Below are positions 25,904 to 35,072 of a stretch of 64,000 nucleotides of DNA, one piece after another. The DNA is from Clostridia bacterium (GTDB lineage: Bacteria; Bacillota; Clostridia; Oscillospirales; Acutalibacteraceae): contig JAFQRF010000023.1 of assembly GCA_017410195.1 (NCBI GenBank), forward strand, positions 1-64,000, given 5' to 3'. Made by a program: the position numbers and the translations under genes. Numbering within the stretch: position 1 is the first letter of the stretch; each line of letters opens with the position of its first letter. The notes under the pieces are model-generated. The model was not told the DNA's origin and did no database searches. It was given only the letters and a program-made list of their open reading frames with translations.

Positions 25904-28900
25904 TATTTTTCCTCCCATTCAAGTTCTTTTGCAACATAAGGCGTGATGATTCTTGCGGTCTTTTTACCGTCAACATAGATATCATTCTGAACATACTTGG
26001 GAGTGCTTTCTATTTCTGAATTATCATCCTCGTTAACCGCACCTGAATCTCCATTTCTGTAAAGAGAAGCAGTAGAACTTGCACTTATTGCTTGTCCCAC
26101 AGAAGAGTTGTTTCCGTCTATTGCAAGCTGGGCGTTTCCGACAATAGCGTCATAGTCTATTCCGTCTACATCGGGGAAGTCAGGGTCTGGAATCTTGAAG
26201 TCAACATCAGCAATTTCTTCTGCGGCATCTTCTGCAGCACTTACTGCGGTTGCAGCTTCTGAAAGAATACCATCGGCAAGACCAAGCATCAGGTTTTCAC
26301 CGATGATTTCCTTGAAGACTTTTGACGGAGAATGGATTCCGAAGAATTCCTTCACTTCATCAAGAAGTTCTTGAGCAGCAGCTTTCGCTTTAACAACAAG
26401 ATTTGAAATTGCACTTGTTATACCATCCGCAAGACCTTCAAGCAACTGCTTTCCAGTTTCTTTAAGTTCATCTTTATTATCAATAAATGCTTGTACTATA
26501 GAAGAAACTATTTCCGGTATTGCACCTGTTATTGTTGAAATAATTTCTGGCAAAGCAGTAATAAGTGCTGTTATCAAGTCAATACCACATTGAATTATCA
26601 ATGAAATATTTTCAATAAGAGCATTTATAATACCGGTAACAATCGTTGGCATATGCGAAGCTAAAGCAGTGATTATTTCCGGCAAAGCTTCAATCAATGC
26701 AGTAAGCAAATCTATTCCACATTGAATTATCTGAGGCAGATTTTCAAGTAATGCTTCAACAAGCTTCATCACAACCATCGGACACACAGCGATAACTGCA
26801 ATGATTATTTCGTCAATTCCATCAATAAGCGAAGTAAGAAGCTCAATACCACACTCGATTATTAACGGAATCATTCCAACAAGAGTTGAAACTATTTCGG
26901 ACACAAGTGTCGGAAGAACAGATGCGATTGTGTATATAATTTCGGGCATTGCCTGAACAAGACCAACAAACAGGTCAATACCGCAATTCACAAGCATCGG
27001 CAACAGTTCAAGAAGTGCTGCAACTATACCGTTAATGAGTTCCGGAAGCTCAACAATTATTTTGTTGATGATTTCAGGCAAAGCGATAATCAGCTCATCA
27101 ATAAAGGTTACAACGCACTCTATGAGCTGTGGCAAGAGTTCAGAAACAGCAGATACGAGCATTTCAACAATGCCCGGAAGAGCTTCCATAATCATAATGA
27201 CAAGCTCAGGCAATGCCTGAACAAGCATCATAATTAACTCTGTTGCTGCATTAACAAGTTGGGGGGCTTGTTCTACGATGAGAGTGCATATACTCTCAAT
27301 CACACTGGGTAAACATTCGAGTAAAGCAACCAGTATATCCGGCAGTGCATTTACTATTGCTCCTACAATATCGGTTGCAGCAGTAATAAGAACCGGTATG
27401 GTTTCATTGAGAATAGCACATACATTTTCAACGATTCCCGGTATACTTTCAAACAACACCGTGAGTATATCAGGTAATGCATTTACTATTGCAACAATCA
27501 TATCAGCTACTGCGTCAATCAGTAACGGGACAGTTTCAATGAGCATCACCGACACTTCGTTGATAAGTTGAGGAACCATTTCTGCAAGGAAAGTCATCAT
27601 TCCCGGCAGAGATTCCGCAATCATCAGCACCATATTTCTTACAGCATCAATAAGAACAGGGATGGATAATTGAAGTGCAGCTATTAATACGGATATTATC
27701 GAGGGAACTTGATTTACGAGAACAGAAACTGACATCATCAATCCCTTTGCGAGAGATGACATCAGCGAAGCACCAGCTTCAGCCATTTTCGGAAGTGCGT
27801 TGACTATGCTCTTGCATATCGATATCGCCGCATTTGTCGCTTCTCTGCTACATCCAACGATGTTTTCTGCTATACCGTTACATAACGATATTATCAGTTC
27901 AGCACCGAGAGATACCAAATCTGCAAGAACGTTTACAATGCCATTTACAAATGCAGCTACTGTATCAGCCGCAGCTAAAGAGATAGATTCTGCGTTTTCT
28001 TCTATTCCTTGCAACAAGGAAGATATAAGAGATGAGCCAGCTTCAATCAGTTCAGGAGCAAAACCGGCAACATAATCAACCAGTTCAGCGAGAACGTTTC
28101 CGAGTTCGCTTACAAGCCCATCAAATCCACCTTCTGTGAACGCAGATTGAAGTTGACCTACAAGACCGTCTGCAAATTGAACTGCTTCTTTCAACGGTTC
28201 TGCTATGCTCTGGAATAAATCAATCTTCAGGGTTTCTGCTGAACCACTCAAATTTTCAACAGCACCCTTGAGGTTGTTCATCATTGTTTCAGCCATTTCT
28301 TTAGCTGAATCTTTTGAGTTGACAAACGCCTGTGTTAATTCATCGAGCTTTTCGGGACCCGCTTCTATAAGTGCAAGCATGCCTGAAAGTGATTCTTGAC
28401 CATACAATGTAACAAGAGCGTTATTTCTCTCTTCTTGAGTTAAACCTTCGAATGCATCCTGTAGAATTGTAATTTGGTCTTTCAGAGGAAGCATATTGCC
28501 TTGAGCATCATAGAATGAAACTCCAAGTTCATCCATCTTCTCGACCATCTTGTCAGTTGGTCTTGCAAGACGAGATAATGCTCCTCTGAGAGTTGTTCCA
28601 GCCTGACTGCCTTTGATACCGGCATCAGACATAATACCTATAGCCGCCGCAGTTTCTTCAAGAGTAATACCGCAAGCCTGAGCCATAGGTGCTACGTATT
28701 TCATTGCGTATCCCATATCATTGACTTCAGCGTTGGTTCTTGCCGCTGCTTCGGCCAAAACATCAGCAACGTGTCCGGCATCTTCTGCTTCTAAAGCAAA
28801 CGCCCTGAGTGTAGATGCGGCAACTTCTGATGCATTTGCTACATCTCCTCCTGATATTGCCGCCAAGTCAAGCAATCCGGGCATAGCTTTCATAATTTCA

Positions 28901-29232
28901 TTTACTGTGAAACCGGCAGAAGCAAGATTCTCCATACCTTCAGCAGCCTCTGTTGCTGAAAAAACAGTTTCTGCACCGAGTTCTTTTGCAAGGTCGTTAA
29001 GGTCTTTAAGTTCTTCTTCGGTTGCTCCAGCAATAGCCTGAACACGTGATAACTGTGCCTCATACTCCATACCAACATCAACAATATCTTTGCTTAAAGC
29101 AACAAGAGAGGCAGAAACTGCCGCTATTGAACCAGCAATGCCTTTGGTAAGAGTTGATGACATACTTGACAACCCAGTTTTTATCCCTGTTTGGTCAAGT
29201 TCGGTATCGATAATTACTGAACCATCAGCCAT
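25903..29232 (-). CDS. Tail tape measure protein
   Basis: A 1109-residue protein. Residues 70-330 contain the conserved tape-measure region (LGAETVFSATEAAEGMENLA and IKGSQAGTTLRGALSRLARP). From about residue 500 to 925 it has some ten divergent tandem repeats of about 40 residues, LPEIIxxIxxxLP..LVxCGIDL-like and very rich in Ile, Leu and Val. The C-terminal FFGIHSPSKVFKEIIGENLM is the usual tail motif. Length sets tail length, at very roughly 1.5 angstrom per residue or about 165 nm. ATG at 29232 follows AAAGGTGAT. Confidence 0.93.
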   Translation of the reverse strand: MADGSVIIDTELDQTGIKTGLSSMSSTLTKGIAGSIAAVSASLVALSKDIVDVGMEYEAQLSRVQAIAGATEEELKDLNDLAKELGAETVFSATEAAEGMENLASAGFTVNEIMKAMPGLLDLAAISGGDVANASEVAASTLRAFALEAEDAGHVADVLAEAAARTNAEVNDMGYAMKYVAPMAQACGITLEETAAAIGIMSDAGIKGSQAGTTLRGALSRLARPTDKMVEKMDELGVSFYDAQGNMLPLKDQITILQDAFEGLTQEERNNALVTLYGQESLSGMLALIEAGPEKLDELTQAFVNSKDSAKEMAETMMNNLKGAVENLSGSAETLKIDLFQSIAEPLKEAVQFADGLVGQLQSAFTEGGFDGLVSELGNVLAELVDYVAGFAPELIEAGSSLISSLLQGIEENAESISLAAADTVAAFVNGIVNVLADLVSLGAELIISLCNGIAENIVGCSREATNAAISICKSIVNALPKMAEAGASLMSSLAKGLMMSVSVLVNQVPSIISVLIAALQLSIPVLIDAVRNMVLMIAESLPGMMTFLAEMVPQLINEVSVMLIETVPLLIDAVADMIVAIVNALPDILTVLFESIPGIVENVCAILNETIPVLITAATDIVGAIVNALPDILVALLECLPSVIESICTLIVEQAPQLVNAATELIMMLVQALPELVIMIMEALPGIVEMLVSAVSELLPQLIECVVTFIDELIIALPEIINKIIVELPELINGIVAALLELLPMLVNCGIDLFVGLVQAMPEIIYTIASVLPTLVSEIVSTLVGMIPLIIECGIELLTSLIDGIDEIIIAVIAVCPMVVMKLVEALLENLPQIIQCGIDLLTALIEALPEIITALASHMPTIVTGIINALIENISLIIQCGIDLITALITALPEIISTITGAIPEIVSSIVQAFIDNKDELKETGKQLLEGLADGITSAISNLVVKAKAAAQELLDEVKEFFGIHSPSKVFKEIIGENLMLGLADGILSEAATAVSAAEDAAEEIADVDFKIPDPDFPDVDGIDYDAIVGNAQLAIDGNNSSVGQAISASSTASLYRNGDSGAVNEDDNSEIESTPKYVQNDIYVDGKKTARIITPYVAKELEWEEK

Positions 29233-29358
29233 TACAAATCACCTTTCTTTCATAGCGATTTGCACGGCTCATTGGCTCAATGTGCATATATAAAAACAAA
29301 CTGTTTACTTATCAAAACAGTTTCAATATTTTTCTATTTAAATTTGATGAAACTGAAA

Positions 29359-29390
29359 ATCCGGGGTTATCATACAAGACAACCCCGGAT
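29359..29390 (-). terminator. Hairpin ATCCGGGGTT/AACCCCGGAT before tape measure
   Basis: Perfect 10-bp arms with a 12-base loop and a weak run (TTTT) on the minus strand, in the only sizeable gap (29233-29397) of the tail operon. It probably attenuates tape-measure expression rather than ending the operon. Confidence 0.55.
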
Positions 29391-29397
29391 AATTAAA

Positions 29398-29571
29398 TTA
29401 TTTTTTTACAACTTGTTCTCCGTCCTTGATAACAAGTTCAAATTCACGTTTACAGCCTCTTACACATTTAAGAAACACTCCGTGACACTCTGCGGTATCG
29501 TCATATATTGAATGTTTCGCACCGCAATATGGACAGTAAATCCATTTCCTTTCAAGAGATATAAGATTCAC
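29398..29571 (-). CDS. Small zinc-ribbon protein
   Basis: 57 residues from a GTG at 29571 that overlaps the preceding TGA, with GGAGGG six bases upstream. It contains WIYCPYCG and later HGVFLKCVRGCKREFEL, so four to five cysteines could hold a zinc. It resembles the Cys-rich KTR-type small proteins of mobile elements. The location between the Gp15-like gene and tape measure is unusual for such a protein. The role is unknown. Confidence 0.65.
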   Translation of the reverse strand: MNLISLERKWIYCPYCGAKHSIYDDTAECHGVFLKCVRGCKREFELVIKDGEQVVKK

Positions 29572-30167
29572 ATAAACCCTCCAAATGCCGCACCAGCTCG
29601 TGCGACTTTTTCTTCGTGGGTAAGGTTTTCCGGAATCGCATACACTTCCTTGAGCTTTGCGATTCTTTCTCTCTCCTTTTTGTTCGTTATCTTGCTTAAA
29701 TCAGCAGAACGATAACCCATAATTTCTACAATTTTGTTGGAGCTGTGAAGGCTTTTAAACAAAGCTTGAAATTTCCACCAGTGAAGAAACTCAATGTCAT
29801 TCAAATCAATTCCATATTGAGATAAGAATGCTCCGAATATATACGAAGCATCGTACTCATAACTGTAAATCAGTCTGGGTTTGATTTCTACATTTCCGTT
29901 CATCTTTCTTTTGGCGGTATGAGGTTTCTTGACTCCGCAACTGTAAAAATTAATAATTGCATCTGCGGCTTTCTTTGTATCTTGAGGAATGCCATCCAAA
30001 TAATACATAGCAAGCCATTCAGTCACTTTCTCTTGACTGGATTTTGTTTCGTCAGCAAGAATTTTTTCAAACATTATGCCGACCCGAAAGTCGGCATTTA
30101 TGAAATATTCCTCTCCGTCAATTGTGACGGATTCTGGCAGTGGAGTAAGTAAGATATTTGCATCCAT
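29568..30167 (-). CDS. Gp15-like phage protein (tail assembly)
   Basis: 199 residues; ATG at 30167 overlaps the upstream stop (TGATG). It opens MDANILLTPLPESVTIDGEE, followed by YFINADFRVGIMFE, which matches the Bacteriophage Gp15 family encoded just before tape measure genes in Firmicutes phages. It takes the position of the second tail-assembly chaperone, translated by coupling rather than by an evident slippery frameshift. Confidence 0.78.
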   Translation of the reverse strand: MDANILLTPLPESVTIDGEEYFINADFRVGIMFEKILADETKSSQEKVTEWLAMYYLDGIPQDTKKAADAIINFYSCGVKKPHTAKRKMNGNVEIKPRLIYSYEYDASYIFGAFLSQYGIDLNDIEFLHWWKFQALFKSLHSSNKIVEIMGYRSADLSKITNKKERERIAKLKEVYAIPENLTHEEKVARAGAAFGGFM

Positions 30168-30559
30168 CACTTCTTGTTGTTTGCTTTAGTGGCAGCTCTT
30201 CTCTGCTGACGATTTGAAAAGCCTGAGAACGAGTTCTTTTTCTGCATAATTGCACTGTTCTGTGCTTTGACGAAAAGAAGAAACGATTCATAAGCATCAT
30301 AGCAAACTGAGAGCTTATTCTTTTCCGTGCAAATTTCATTGCCTTTGCCTTCACCGAGGCAGTTGTCAAAATAATTCTTTATCAATTTGCACTGTGCCTT
30401 TATGATTTCGGAAGCAAGCCCAGTCTTGGGGATTTTGCTTTCCTCTTCTCTCATCTTATCGGCTGCAGCTTCAAGCTTTTCGGTGTATTCGGCATCCGAC
30501 ACATCAAACTCGTATTCCTTACCATTGTATTTGAAAACGGTTTCAATCTTCTGGCTCAT
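30167..30559 (-). CDS. Tail assembly chaperone-like protein
   Basis: A 130-residue, Lys/Glu-rich helical protein between the major tail protein and Gp15. It starts MSQKIETVFKYNGKEYEFDV and ends with a basic NRQQRRAATKANNKK tail. It resembles DUF6673-type chaperones that coat the tape measure during assembly. ATG at 30559 follows AAAAGGAG. Confidence 0.7.
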   Translation of the reverse strand: MSQKIETVFKYNGKEYEFDVSDAEYTEKLEAAADKMREEESKIPKTGLASEIIKAQCKLIKNYFDNCLGEGKGNEICTEKNKLSVCYDAYESFLLFVKAQNSAIMQKKNSFSGFSNRQQRRAATKANNKK

Positions 30560-30580
30560 ATGCTCAATCTCCTTTTAAAA

Positions 30581-31087
30581 TTAAACGTTTGCTTCAGCAG
30601 GAGTAAACTTCTTTGTTTCTCTGTTGAAAGTGCCTTTCACGATGTCAGAAACAGCTTTCATTGTACCAGTGTAAATGAGGGCGTCTGTGCCATCGCCTTT
30701 GCCTTCGGGAATGATAGCGAATGTTCTCATTGTTGCTTCGTATTCGCCTTCAGAAGCTTCCTTCCAGCAGTTTACAGAAACAATATTTCTGTGAGTATTT
30801 GAACCCACATACTCGTTATCCGTGATTTCGATGATTTCATCGACACAGGGTTCACCGGAGATGCAATCACAGCTATATGAAATGCTGGGAGCATAACCGA
30901 TTACGTCTGTCTTTTCTGTCTTGTAGTTGACATACTTTCTTGTGTACTCCTTGGGGTTCTTAGTTTCAGGGAATGCTGTGAAGCCTTCACCGATAAGGTG
31001 GTAAGCTTTGGCGTCACCTACACCACACTCCATATAGGATTCCCACTGACAACGGAGTACGAGTTCGTTTGTTGCAACTTCTGACAT
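30581..31087 (-). CDS. Major tail tube protein
   Basis: 168 residues with ATG at 31087 behind AAGGAGG. It contains WESYMECGVGDAKAYHLIGE and a repeated beta pattern, and ends KGTFNRETKKFTPAEA, as in small Firmicutes siphophage tail tube proteins. It lies between the tail-terminator-type gene and the chaperones, where the tube protein belongs. Confidence 0.8.
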   Translation of the reverse strand: MSEVATNELVLRCQWESYMECGVGDAKAYHLIGEGFTAFPETKNPKEYTRKYVNYKTEKTDVIGYAPSISYSCDCISGEPCVDEIIEITDNEYVGSNTHRNIVSVNCWKEASEGEYEATMRTFAIIPEGKGDGTDALIYTGTMKAVSDIVKGTFNRETKKFTPAEANV

Positions 31088-31089
31088 AA

Positions 31090-31545
31090 TCAATTCCTCC
31101 TTACTTTATATTCAAGCGAAAATAACGCCTGATAATCTTCTGTGCCGTCATCATATCTGGCGGCAATTGCAGGGTTCGACATCAACTCGATTTTGATTGC
31201 TTTTCTGTTATCATCAATCTCAGGCAAGTTAACATACGAGCCCTTATCATTTTGTTTTGACAACCAAACTGCAAGTTCTTCAAGACAAGCAGTTGCATCA
31301 AGCCTTGTAGCGGTATCTTTACCATCAATTCTGAAATACACAGCAAAATTCCATATACCGATATATGATCCGTTAACATATGTTTTCTTTTTTTCTGCAG
31401 CTGCAAGCTGCTGAATCATAAGACTCGGAGTATTTTTGCCAAGATCTTCAAGAAGAAAAAGAACGGGTTTTTGTGGCCACGAATTAAGATGGTCACGCAT
31501 TACCTTAGCAATCACGATTCCATCTGTAGTAAAACTTTTATCCAT
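31090..31545 (-). CDS. Minor capsid/tail completion protein (Minor_capsid_3-like)
   Basis: 151 residues beginning MDKSFTTDGIVIAKVMRDHL and ending ALFSLEYKVRRN. The order connector, stopper, gp10-like, terminator, tube suggests this is the tail terminator. It overlaps the upstream gene by 8 bp and ends 3 bp before the tube-protein start. Confidence 0.68.
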   Translation of the reverse strand: MDKSFTTDGIVIAKVMRDHLNSWPQKPVLFLLEDLGKNTPSLMIQQLAAAEKKKTYVNGSYIGIWNFAVYFRIDGKDTATRLDATACLEELAVWLSKQNDKGSYVNLPEIDDNRKAIKIELMSNPAIAARYDDGTEDYQALFSLEYKVRRN

Positions 31546-31891
31546 AATTTTTTCCCTTCACGATTTTATCTACACCTTTTTTCCACGAAGTAAGCTTTTG
31601 AGCCTTTGCTTTTTCAAACCAAAAAGCAGAAGCTTGCGGATGATGTGCTTTTGAAAAATTAAGACCCTTTCCGTAATAATTTTTCTTTGCATAAGGAGCA
31701 TTATATATCACCTTACCGCTTCCGATTTGTGTTCCTCGAATACCTGAGGATTCAAGATTTCCCGTTCTGAAAGGAACATAAGGAGCACTATCCTTCAACA
31801 CTTCATTATCAAGGAACTTCTGTGCAAGAGAAAATCTTTTATTGAACCTTGCAACACAATACTGCGTATGAATAACAAGCCTGCCTTTCAC
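31538..31891 (-). CDS. Minor capsid protein (HK97 gp10-like, Minor_capsid_2)
   Basis: 117 residues from GTG at 31891. The motif LKDSAPYVPFRTGNLESSGI, later KKNYYGKGLNFSKAHHPQAS and FEKAKAQ is the standard pattern of the minor capsid 2 / gp10 group. It joins head and tail. Confidence 0.8.
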   Translation of the reverse strand: MKGRLVIHTQYCVARFNKRFSLAQKFLDNEVLKDSAPYVPFRTGNLESSGIRGTQIGSGKVIYNAPYAKKNYYGKGLNFSKAHHPQASAFWFEKAKAQKLTSWKKGVDKIVKGKNYG

Positions 31892-32286
31892 TTTCCATCA
31901 ACCTCAAAATGCCACATTCTTCTTGTGCCTTCATTTTTGTAACTGAAATCGATAATGCAAAATTCAACGCCTTCTTTTACGAAATAATCGTCTCCTGCAT
32001 CATTTAATGTCCAGTAATCTTCTTTTGACTCAGATAAAATCCAACTCTGATAAGGCAAATAAGACCTTTTCTTTCCGTCACTCGACTTAGCAACGGTTTT
32101 GCAATCAAAGATATACAATCTTGTGTTGTCAATAGAATTTCTTCCGTGACCATCAGTGCCAACACCATAATTGCACGGACAATAGCAATGTTCAAGAATA
32201 GTTTCCTGATAAGTCGCCGTATCATTAACTTCACCGATGTAGTTTTTTATAACTACAGTATCTTTCAACAGTCGCTTACTTGCCAT
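31888..32286 (-). CDS. Minor capsid protein (head-closure, Minor_capsid_1-like)
   Basis: 132 residues from ATG at 32286 behind GGAGGTG. It starts MASKRLLKDTVVIKNYIGEV, as in the minor capsid 1 family. It overlaps both neighbours by a few bases, consistent with coupled translation of the head-tail joining block. It is the probable stopper. Confidence 0.72.
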   Translation of the reverse strand: MASKRLLKDTVVIKNYIGEVNDTATYQETILEHCYCPCNYGVGTDGHGRNSIDNTRLYIFDCKTVAKSSDGKKRSYLPYQSWILSESKEDYWTLNDAGDDYFVKEGVEFCIIDFSYKNEGTRRMWHFEVDGK

Positions 32287-32698
32287 TATTACACCTCCGA
32301 GCATAATAATCCGCAAAAGCCCAGCGAGGCATTTTGCCAAGGCGTTTCAACTGCATTAATGTCATTGAAGAAATCGGAATTCCGTTGTATGATTGCAAAG
32401 ATTGAGAATTGGAGTTGGAAGAAACTGAGTAATCTCCGAGACTTTCACTGCCAGAAGCAATAGCAGCCTCAGAAAAGCCCACGATTGAATCAACCCCTCC
32501 CTGTTCAAAAAGCATTTCAGTTTGATAACAAACAGCTTTTTTGAATGCTTCATCCATCAAGTCAATAGGGAGGGGTTTAATAATGCAAATCTCAAAAACA
32601 ACATCTGAAGCTATATCGGCAAGTCTGTCAAACTCATCTTCGGGAATCTCTTTCCCTTTGAAAGTTTCATCATAAAATTCTTTGTCAATATAAGCCAT
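32276..32698 (-). CDS. Head-tail connector protein (gp6/adaptor-like)
   Basis: 140 residues beginning MAYIDKEFYDETFKGKEIPE, mostly helical, with an AFKKAVCYQTEMLFEQGG helix typical of head-tail adaptor proteins. It follows the capsid block. ATG at 32698 sits behind AGGAGGTG. Confidence 0.75.
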   Translation of the reverse strand: MAYIDKEFYDETFKGKEIPEDEFDRLADIASDVVFEICIIKPLPIDLMDEAFKKAVCYQTEMLFEQGGVDSIVGFSEAAIASGSESLGDYSVSSNSNSQSLQSYNGIPISSMTLMQLKRLGKMPRWAFADYYARRCNNGK

Positions 32699-32712
32699 AA
32701 TGCACCTCCTGA

Positions 32713-33084
32713 TTATTCAGCAGGATGCTTTTTTTCAATGTGATTTTTGAGGTCACCTTCTCTGGCATATTCCTTATCGCAATAAGGGCAGATGTGAACA
32801 GAGTTATTTTCCGAGTTTTCGGAAGGGTTTACGGGGGAATTATTTTCTGCGTTGCCTGATGCATTTTCGGAAGTCTGCGGAGTTTCATTATCCGAATTAT
32901 CGGAATTATGCTGTGCATTATTATCCGAGTTTTCGGAAGGGTTTACGGGGGAATTCACGGGAGCCTTTGCAGGCCCCGCAATTTCCGTATTTTCTCCGCA
33001 GATTTCAAAGCCGTTTTTCTTGAAGCTTTCGACGAATACATCAGGAACGTACTGAGTATCATTTCCTTTTTTCATCATCTTCAT
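32713..33084 (-). CDS. Capsid-adjacent protein with C2H2 zinc finger
   Basis: 123 residues from ATG at 33084 behind AGGAGG. Residues 1-35 resemble the short helical protein usually found after the capsid gene. A long Asn/Ser/Glu/Pro linker with an exact repeat (NSPVNPSENS, twice) follows. The last 27 residues are a C2H2 finger: CPYCDKEYAREGDLKNHIEK with a closing KKH. Most phage homologues of the first part lack a finger. It could bind packaged DNA or act as a capsid decoration; this is inference. Confidence 0.75.
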   Translation of the reverse strand: MKMMKKGNDTQYVPDVFVESFKKNGFEICGENTEIAGPAKAPVNSPVNPSENSDNNAQHNSDNSDNETPQTSENASGNAENNSPVNPSENSENNSVHICPYCDKEYAREGDLKNHIEKKHPAE

Positions 33085-33102
33085 AAAAACAACCTCCTGT
33101 TA

Positions 33103-34167
33103 TCAGCCGAGAGAAAGAATCTGTGCAATGGGAATGGTTTTGTGAGAAATATATTCTCTTTCATCCTCATTCATTGAAGATACAAGTTCCCAGTTTACAC
33201 CGTTTTCAAGCTCATCGTCTGTGGGGCTGAGTGAAGCCATAAACTTATTTGTGAAACTGATACCGAAAGGTGCGAAACACTTACGCTGACGGCTGTAAAG
33301 AGTATCCTGACCACCGTTGGTGCTGGGATCTCTGTCAACTTCATAGGGAACTTTGGCACCGCAATCGGTATATTCAATTGCACCGTCACCGAGAACATAT
33401 GTTGTATAGACGGTTTCGCCACCTTCGCCTTCAACGGTAGGCATTGCATCATCAACGAGAACAAGACGACCGTTAAGAGTGCCGAGAGCAAGGTCTCTCT
33501 CCACACCGTTCTTGTCTGTATACTTGAGATACCCGAAAAGCTTAAGGTTTTCGAGGTTTGTTGCAACAACAGAGTGCATAAGTGCAAGACTGAACTTACC
33601 CTTATTGTCACCGCAAGCTTTCTGAATAGCACTGTTGAGTGATGTTGCATCCATATGACCGAGTTTTCCTTCACTGTTTGATACAGCCGTAACATCATAT
33701 GTATGAGCTTCAACGAACTTTGCACCTTCCGCATCAGCCATCTTGAAAACACCTTTAAGAATACTGATGATGGTGTTCTGGTCAACTTCATCCCAGTATT
33801 CTGAAATCTGCTCTGCAATATCCTCAAGGAAATCATGTCCGCCCGTTACATCGTAACTGAAGTCATCTTCTGTCCATGCATTGGATCTTCCGACAACAAC
33901 ACGGCTATGCTTGAATGTCGCAGTCTTGTTTGACTGAATGTTTGTTGAACCATCATAGTTCTGAGGCTTACTGTTGCTGATAAGACCTTTGAGTGCAGTG
34001 GTAAGATAGTTACCGCCTGCTTGGTCCGCCATCGCCTTTGCGAGGTCGGGACGAGGACGAATCGCACGGCTCTTTATGAGCTCGTTTCTTGAAGGATTGG
34101 GGATTGTTTCGATGTAGGCCTGAAAGACCTCACCATTAAAGATTTTTTTGTCAAATACTGACGGCAT
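33103..34167 (-). CDS. Major capsid protein
   Basis: A 354-residue HK97-fold-type coat protein, directly after the scaffold gene. The N-terminal MPSVFDKKIFNGEVFQAYIE and central HDFLEDIAEQISEYWDEVDQ, followed by the ALMHSVVATNLENLKLFGYL segment, are characteristic of the coat proteins of this siphophage group. ATG at 34167 follows GGGAGG. No cleavable prohead extension is evident, which fits the separate scaffold protein. Confidence 0.9.
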   Translation of the reverse strand: MPSVFDKKIFNGEVFQAYIETIPNPSRNELIKSRAIRPRPDLAKAMADQAGGNYLTTALKGLISNSKPQNYDGSTNIQSNKTATFKHSRVVVGRSNAWTEDDFSYDVTGGHDFLEDIAEQISEYWDEVDQNTIISILKGVFKMADAEGAKFVEAHTYDVTAVSNSEGKLGHMDATSLNSAIQKACGDNKGKFSLALMHSVVATNLENLKLFGYLKYTDKNGVERDLALGTLNGRLVLVDDAMPTVEGEGGETVYTTYVLGDGAIEYTDCGAKVPYEVDRDPSTNGGQDTLYSRQRKCFAPFGISFTNKFMASLSPTDDELENGVNWELVSSMNEDEREYISHKTIPIAQILSLG

Positions 34168-34184
34168 AAATTTTTCCTCCCTTA

Positions 34185-34823
34185 TTAATCATAAATAATT
34201 TTTGCATTGGGGTTTTCATTTTTGAGTTTCATCATTTCGATTAAACTCATTTTCGGGGGTTCATTGTTTTTACTTTTTGAAAACATAGGAGGCGGATCAT
34301 CATCTCCTGTTTTCTGGTCGGGAACTTTAAAAGCAGCAGGATCTCTTGTCTTAAGAGATTCGAGCCATTCCTTACCGCCCAAAAATTCACCTGTTTTTTC
34401 ATCGTGTTTAAAGCCCTGCTCCTTGAACTCCGCCATAGCAGCCTTTCTTGCAAGCTCGGAAGCAAATTCATACTGTGAGAAGAAACTTTCAGTCGCATGA
34501 CCATACGCCTGTTCTTCAAGCTGATGCTTCAAAGACTTTGTGTCGGTATCATATTTTGTCTGCAGGTCCTGAATTTCCTGTAAAAGGTCGGCGTTCTCTC
34601 CTACCTTTTTTCTCAATTCAGCGATGTCGTTGTCACGGTCTGTAATCTGAGTCTGCAAACCGTCTCTTTCGGTAGTTAATGACTCTACCTTTTTCTGTTC
34701 ATCAGCAAGTTCCGACTTTAATGATTCGACACCCTTGCCGTGTTCATCCATAATTGAGTCAATAACTTCCTTGGGGAGCTTCGCACCATTTACTTCAAGT
34801 GCTTCAAGAAACTCTCTTTTCAT
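34185..34823 (-). CDS. Phage scaffold protein (GP20-like)
   Basis: 212 residues from ATG at 34823 behind GGAGAAAGG. It begins MKREFLEALEVNGAKLPKEV and continues with a long coiled coil (residues 30-110). Lys/Pro-rich motifs follow to the end, matching the phage minor structural GP20 scaffold family. It would guide prohead assembly and leave before DNA packaging. No protease gene is seen nearby. Confidence 0.85.
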   Translation of the reverse strand: MKREFLEALEVNGAKLPKEVIDSIMDEHGKGVESLKSELADEQKKVESLTTERDGLQTQITDRDNDIAELRKKVGENADLLQEIQDLQTKYDTDTKSLKHQLEEQAYGHATESFFSQYEFASELARKAAMAEFKEQGFKHDEKTGEFLGGKEWLESLKTRDPAAFKVPDQKTGDDDPPPMFSKSKNNEPPKMSLIEMMKLKNENPNAKIIYD

Positions 34824-34914
34824 GGTTTTTCCTTTCTCCGATACGCTTTTTACGAGGTCGCTCTCACTCGGTCCTGCATTCATACGCCAGCAGGCAGCAA
34901 TTTTTGTATGAAAA

Positions 34915-34949
34915 AAGGCACCTTCATCCACAAAAGATGAAAGTGCCTT
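34915..34949 (-). terminator. Terminator downstream of the tRNA
   Basis: Arms AAGGCACTTTCATC and GATGAAGGTGCCTT (one mismatch) followed by TTTTC on the minus strand. It lies between the tRNA and the scaffold gene, so it should end the tRNA transcript and reduce read-through into scaffold and capsid. Confidence 0.75.
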
Positions 34950-34987
34950 GATTCAGCATATCATTTTGTTTCTCTTGATAGAGAGTG

Positions 34988-35062
34988 TGGCAGGGACGGT
35001 TGGATTCGAACCAACGAATCACGGAGTCAAAGTCCGTTGTCTTACCGCTTGACTACGCCCCC
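34988..35062 (-). tRNA. tRNA-Gln(UUG)
   Basis: A 75-nt cloverleaf with encoded CCA. The acceptor stem GGGGGCG/CGTCCCT includes two G-U pairs. The D arm is GTC...GAC, the anticodon arm ACGGA-CTTTGAC-TCCGT gives anticodon UUG, and the T arm is GTTGG-TTCGAAT-CCAAC. It lies inside the late structural operon between the putative immunity gene and the scaffold gene, bracketed by terminators at 34915 and 35152. This is a rare place for a tRNA in a temperate phage. Confidence 0.9.
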
Positions 35063-35072
35063 ATATAAATGC

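Noticed and set aside
26400..28400. Several long plus-strand frames across the tape measure gene
   Set aside because: They are mirror frames of the repetitive Leu/Ile/Val codons and lack ribosome sites.
32852..33055. Plus-strand frame with repeated FSEGFTGEFTG
   Set aside because: It is the complement of the Asn/Ser/Glu linker of the C2H2 protein.
33103..34167. Possible self-cleaving protease domain or prohead protease for the capsid
   Set aside because: No serine protease motif in the capsid or scaffold genes; the block follows the scaffold-plus-coat type without protease.
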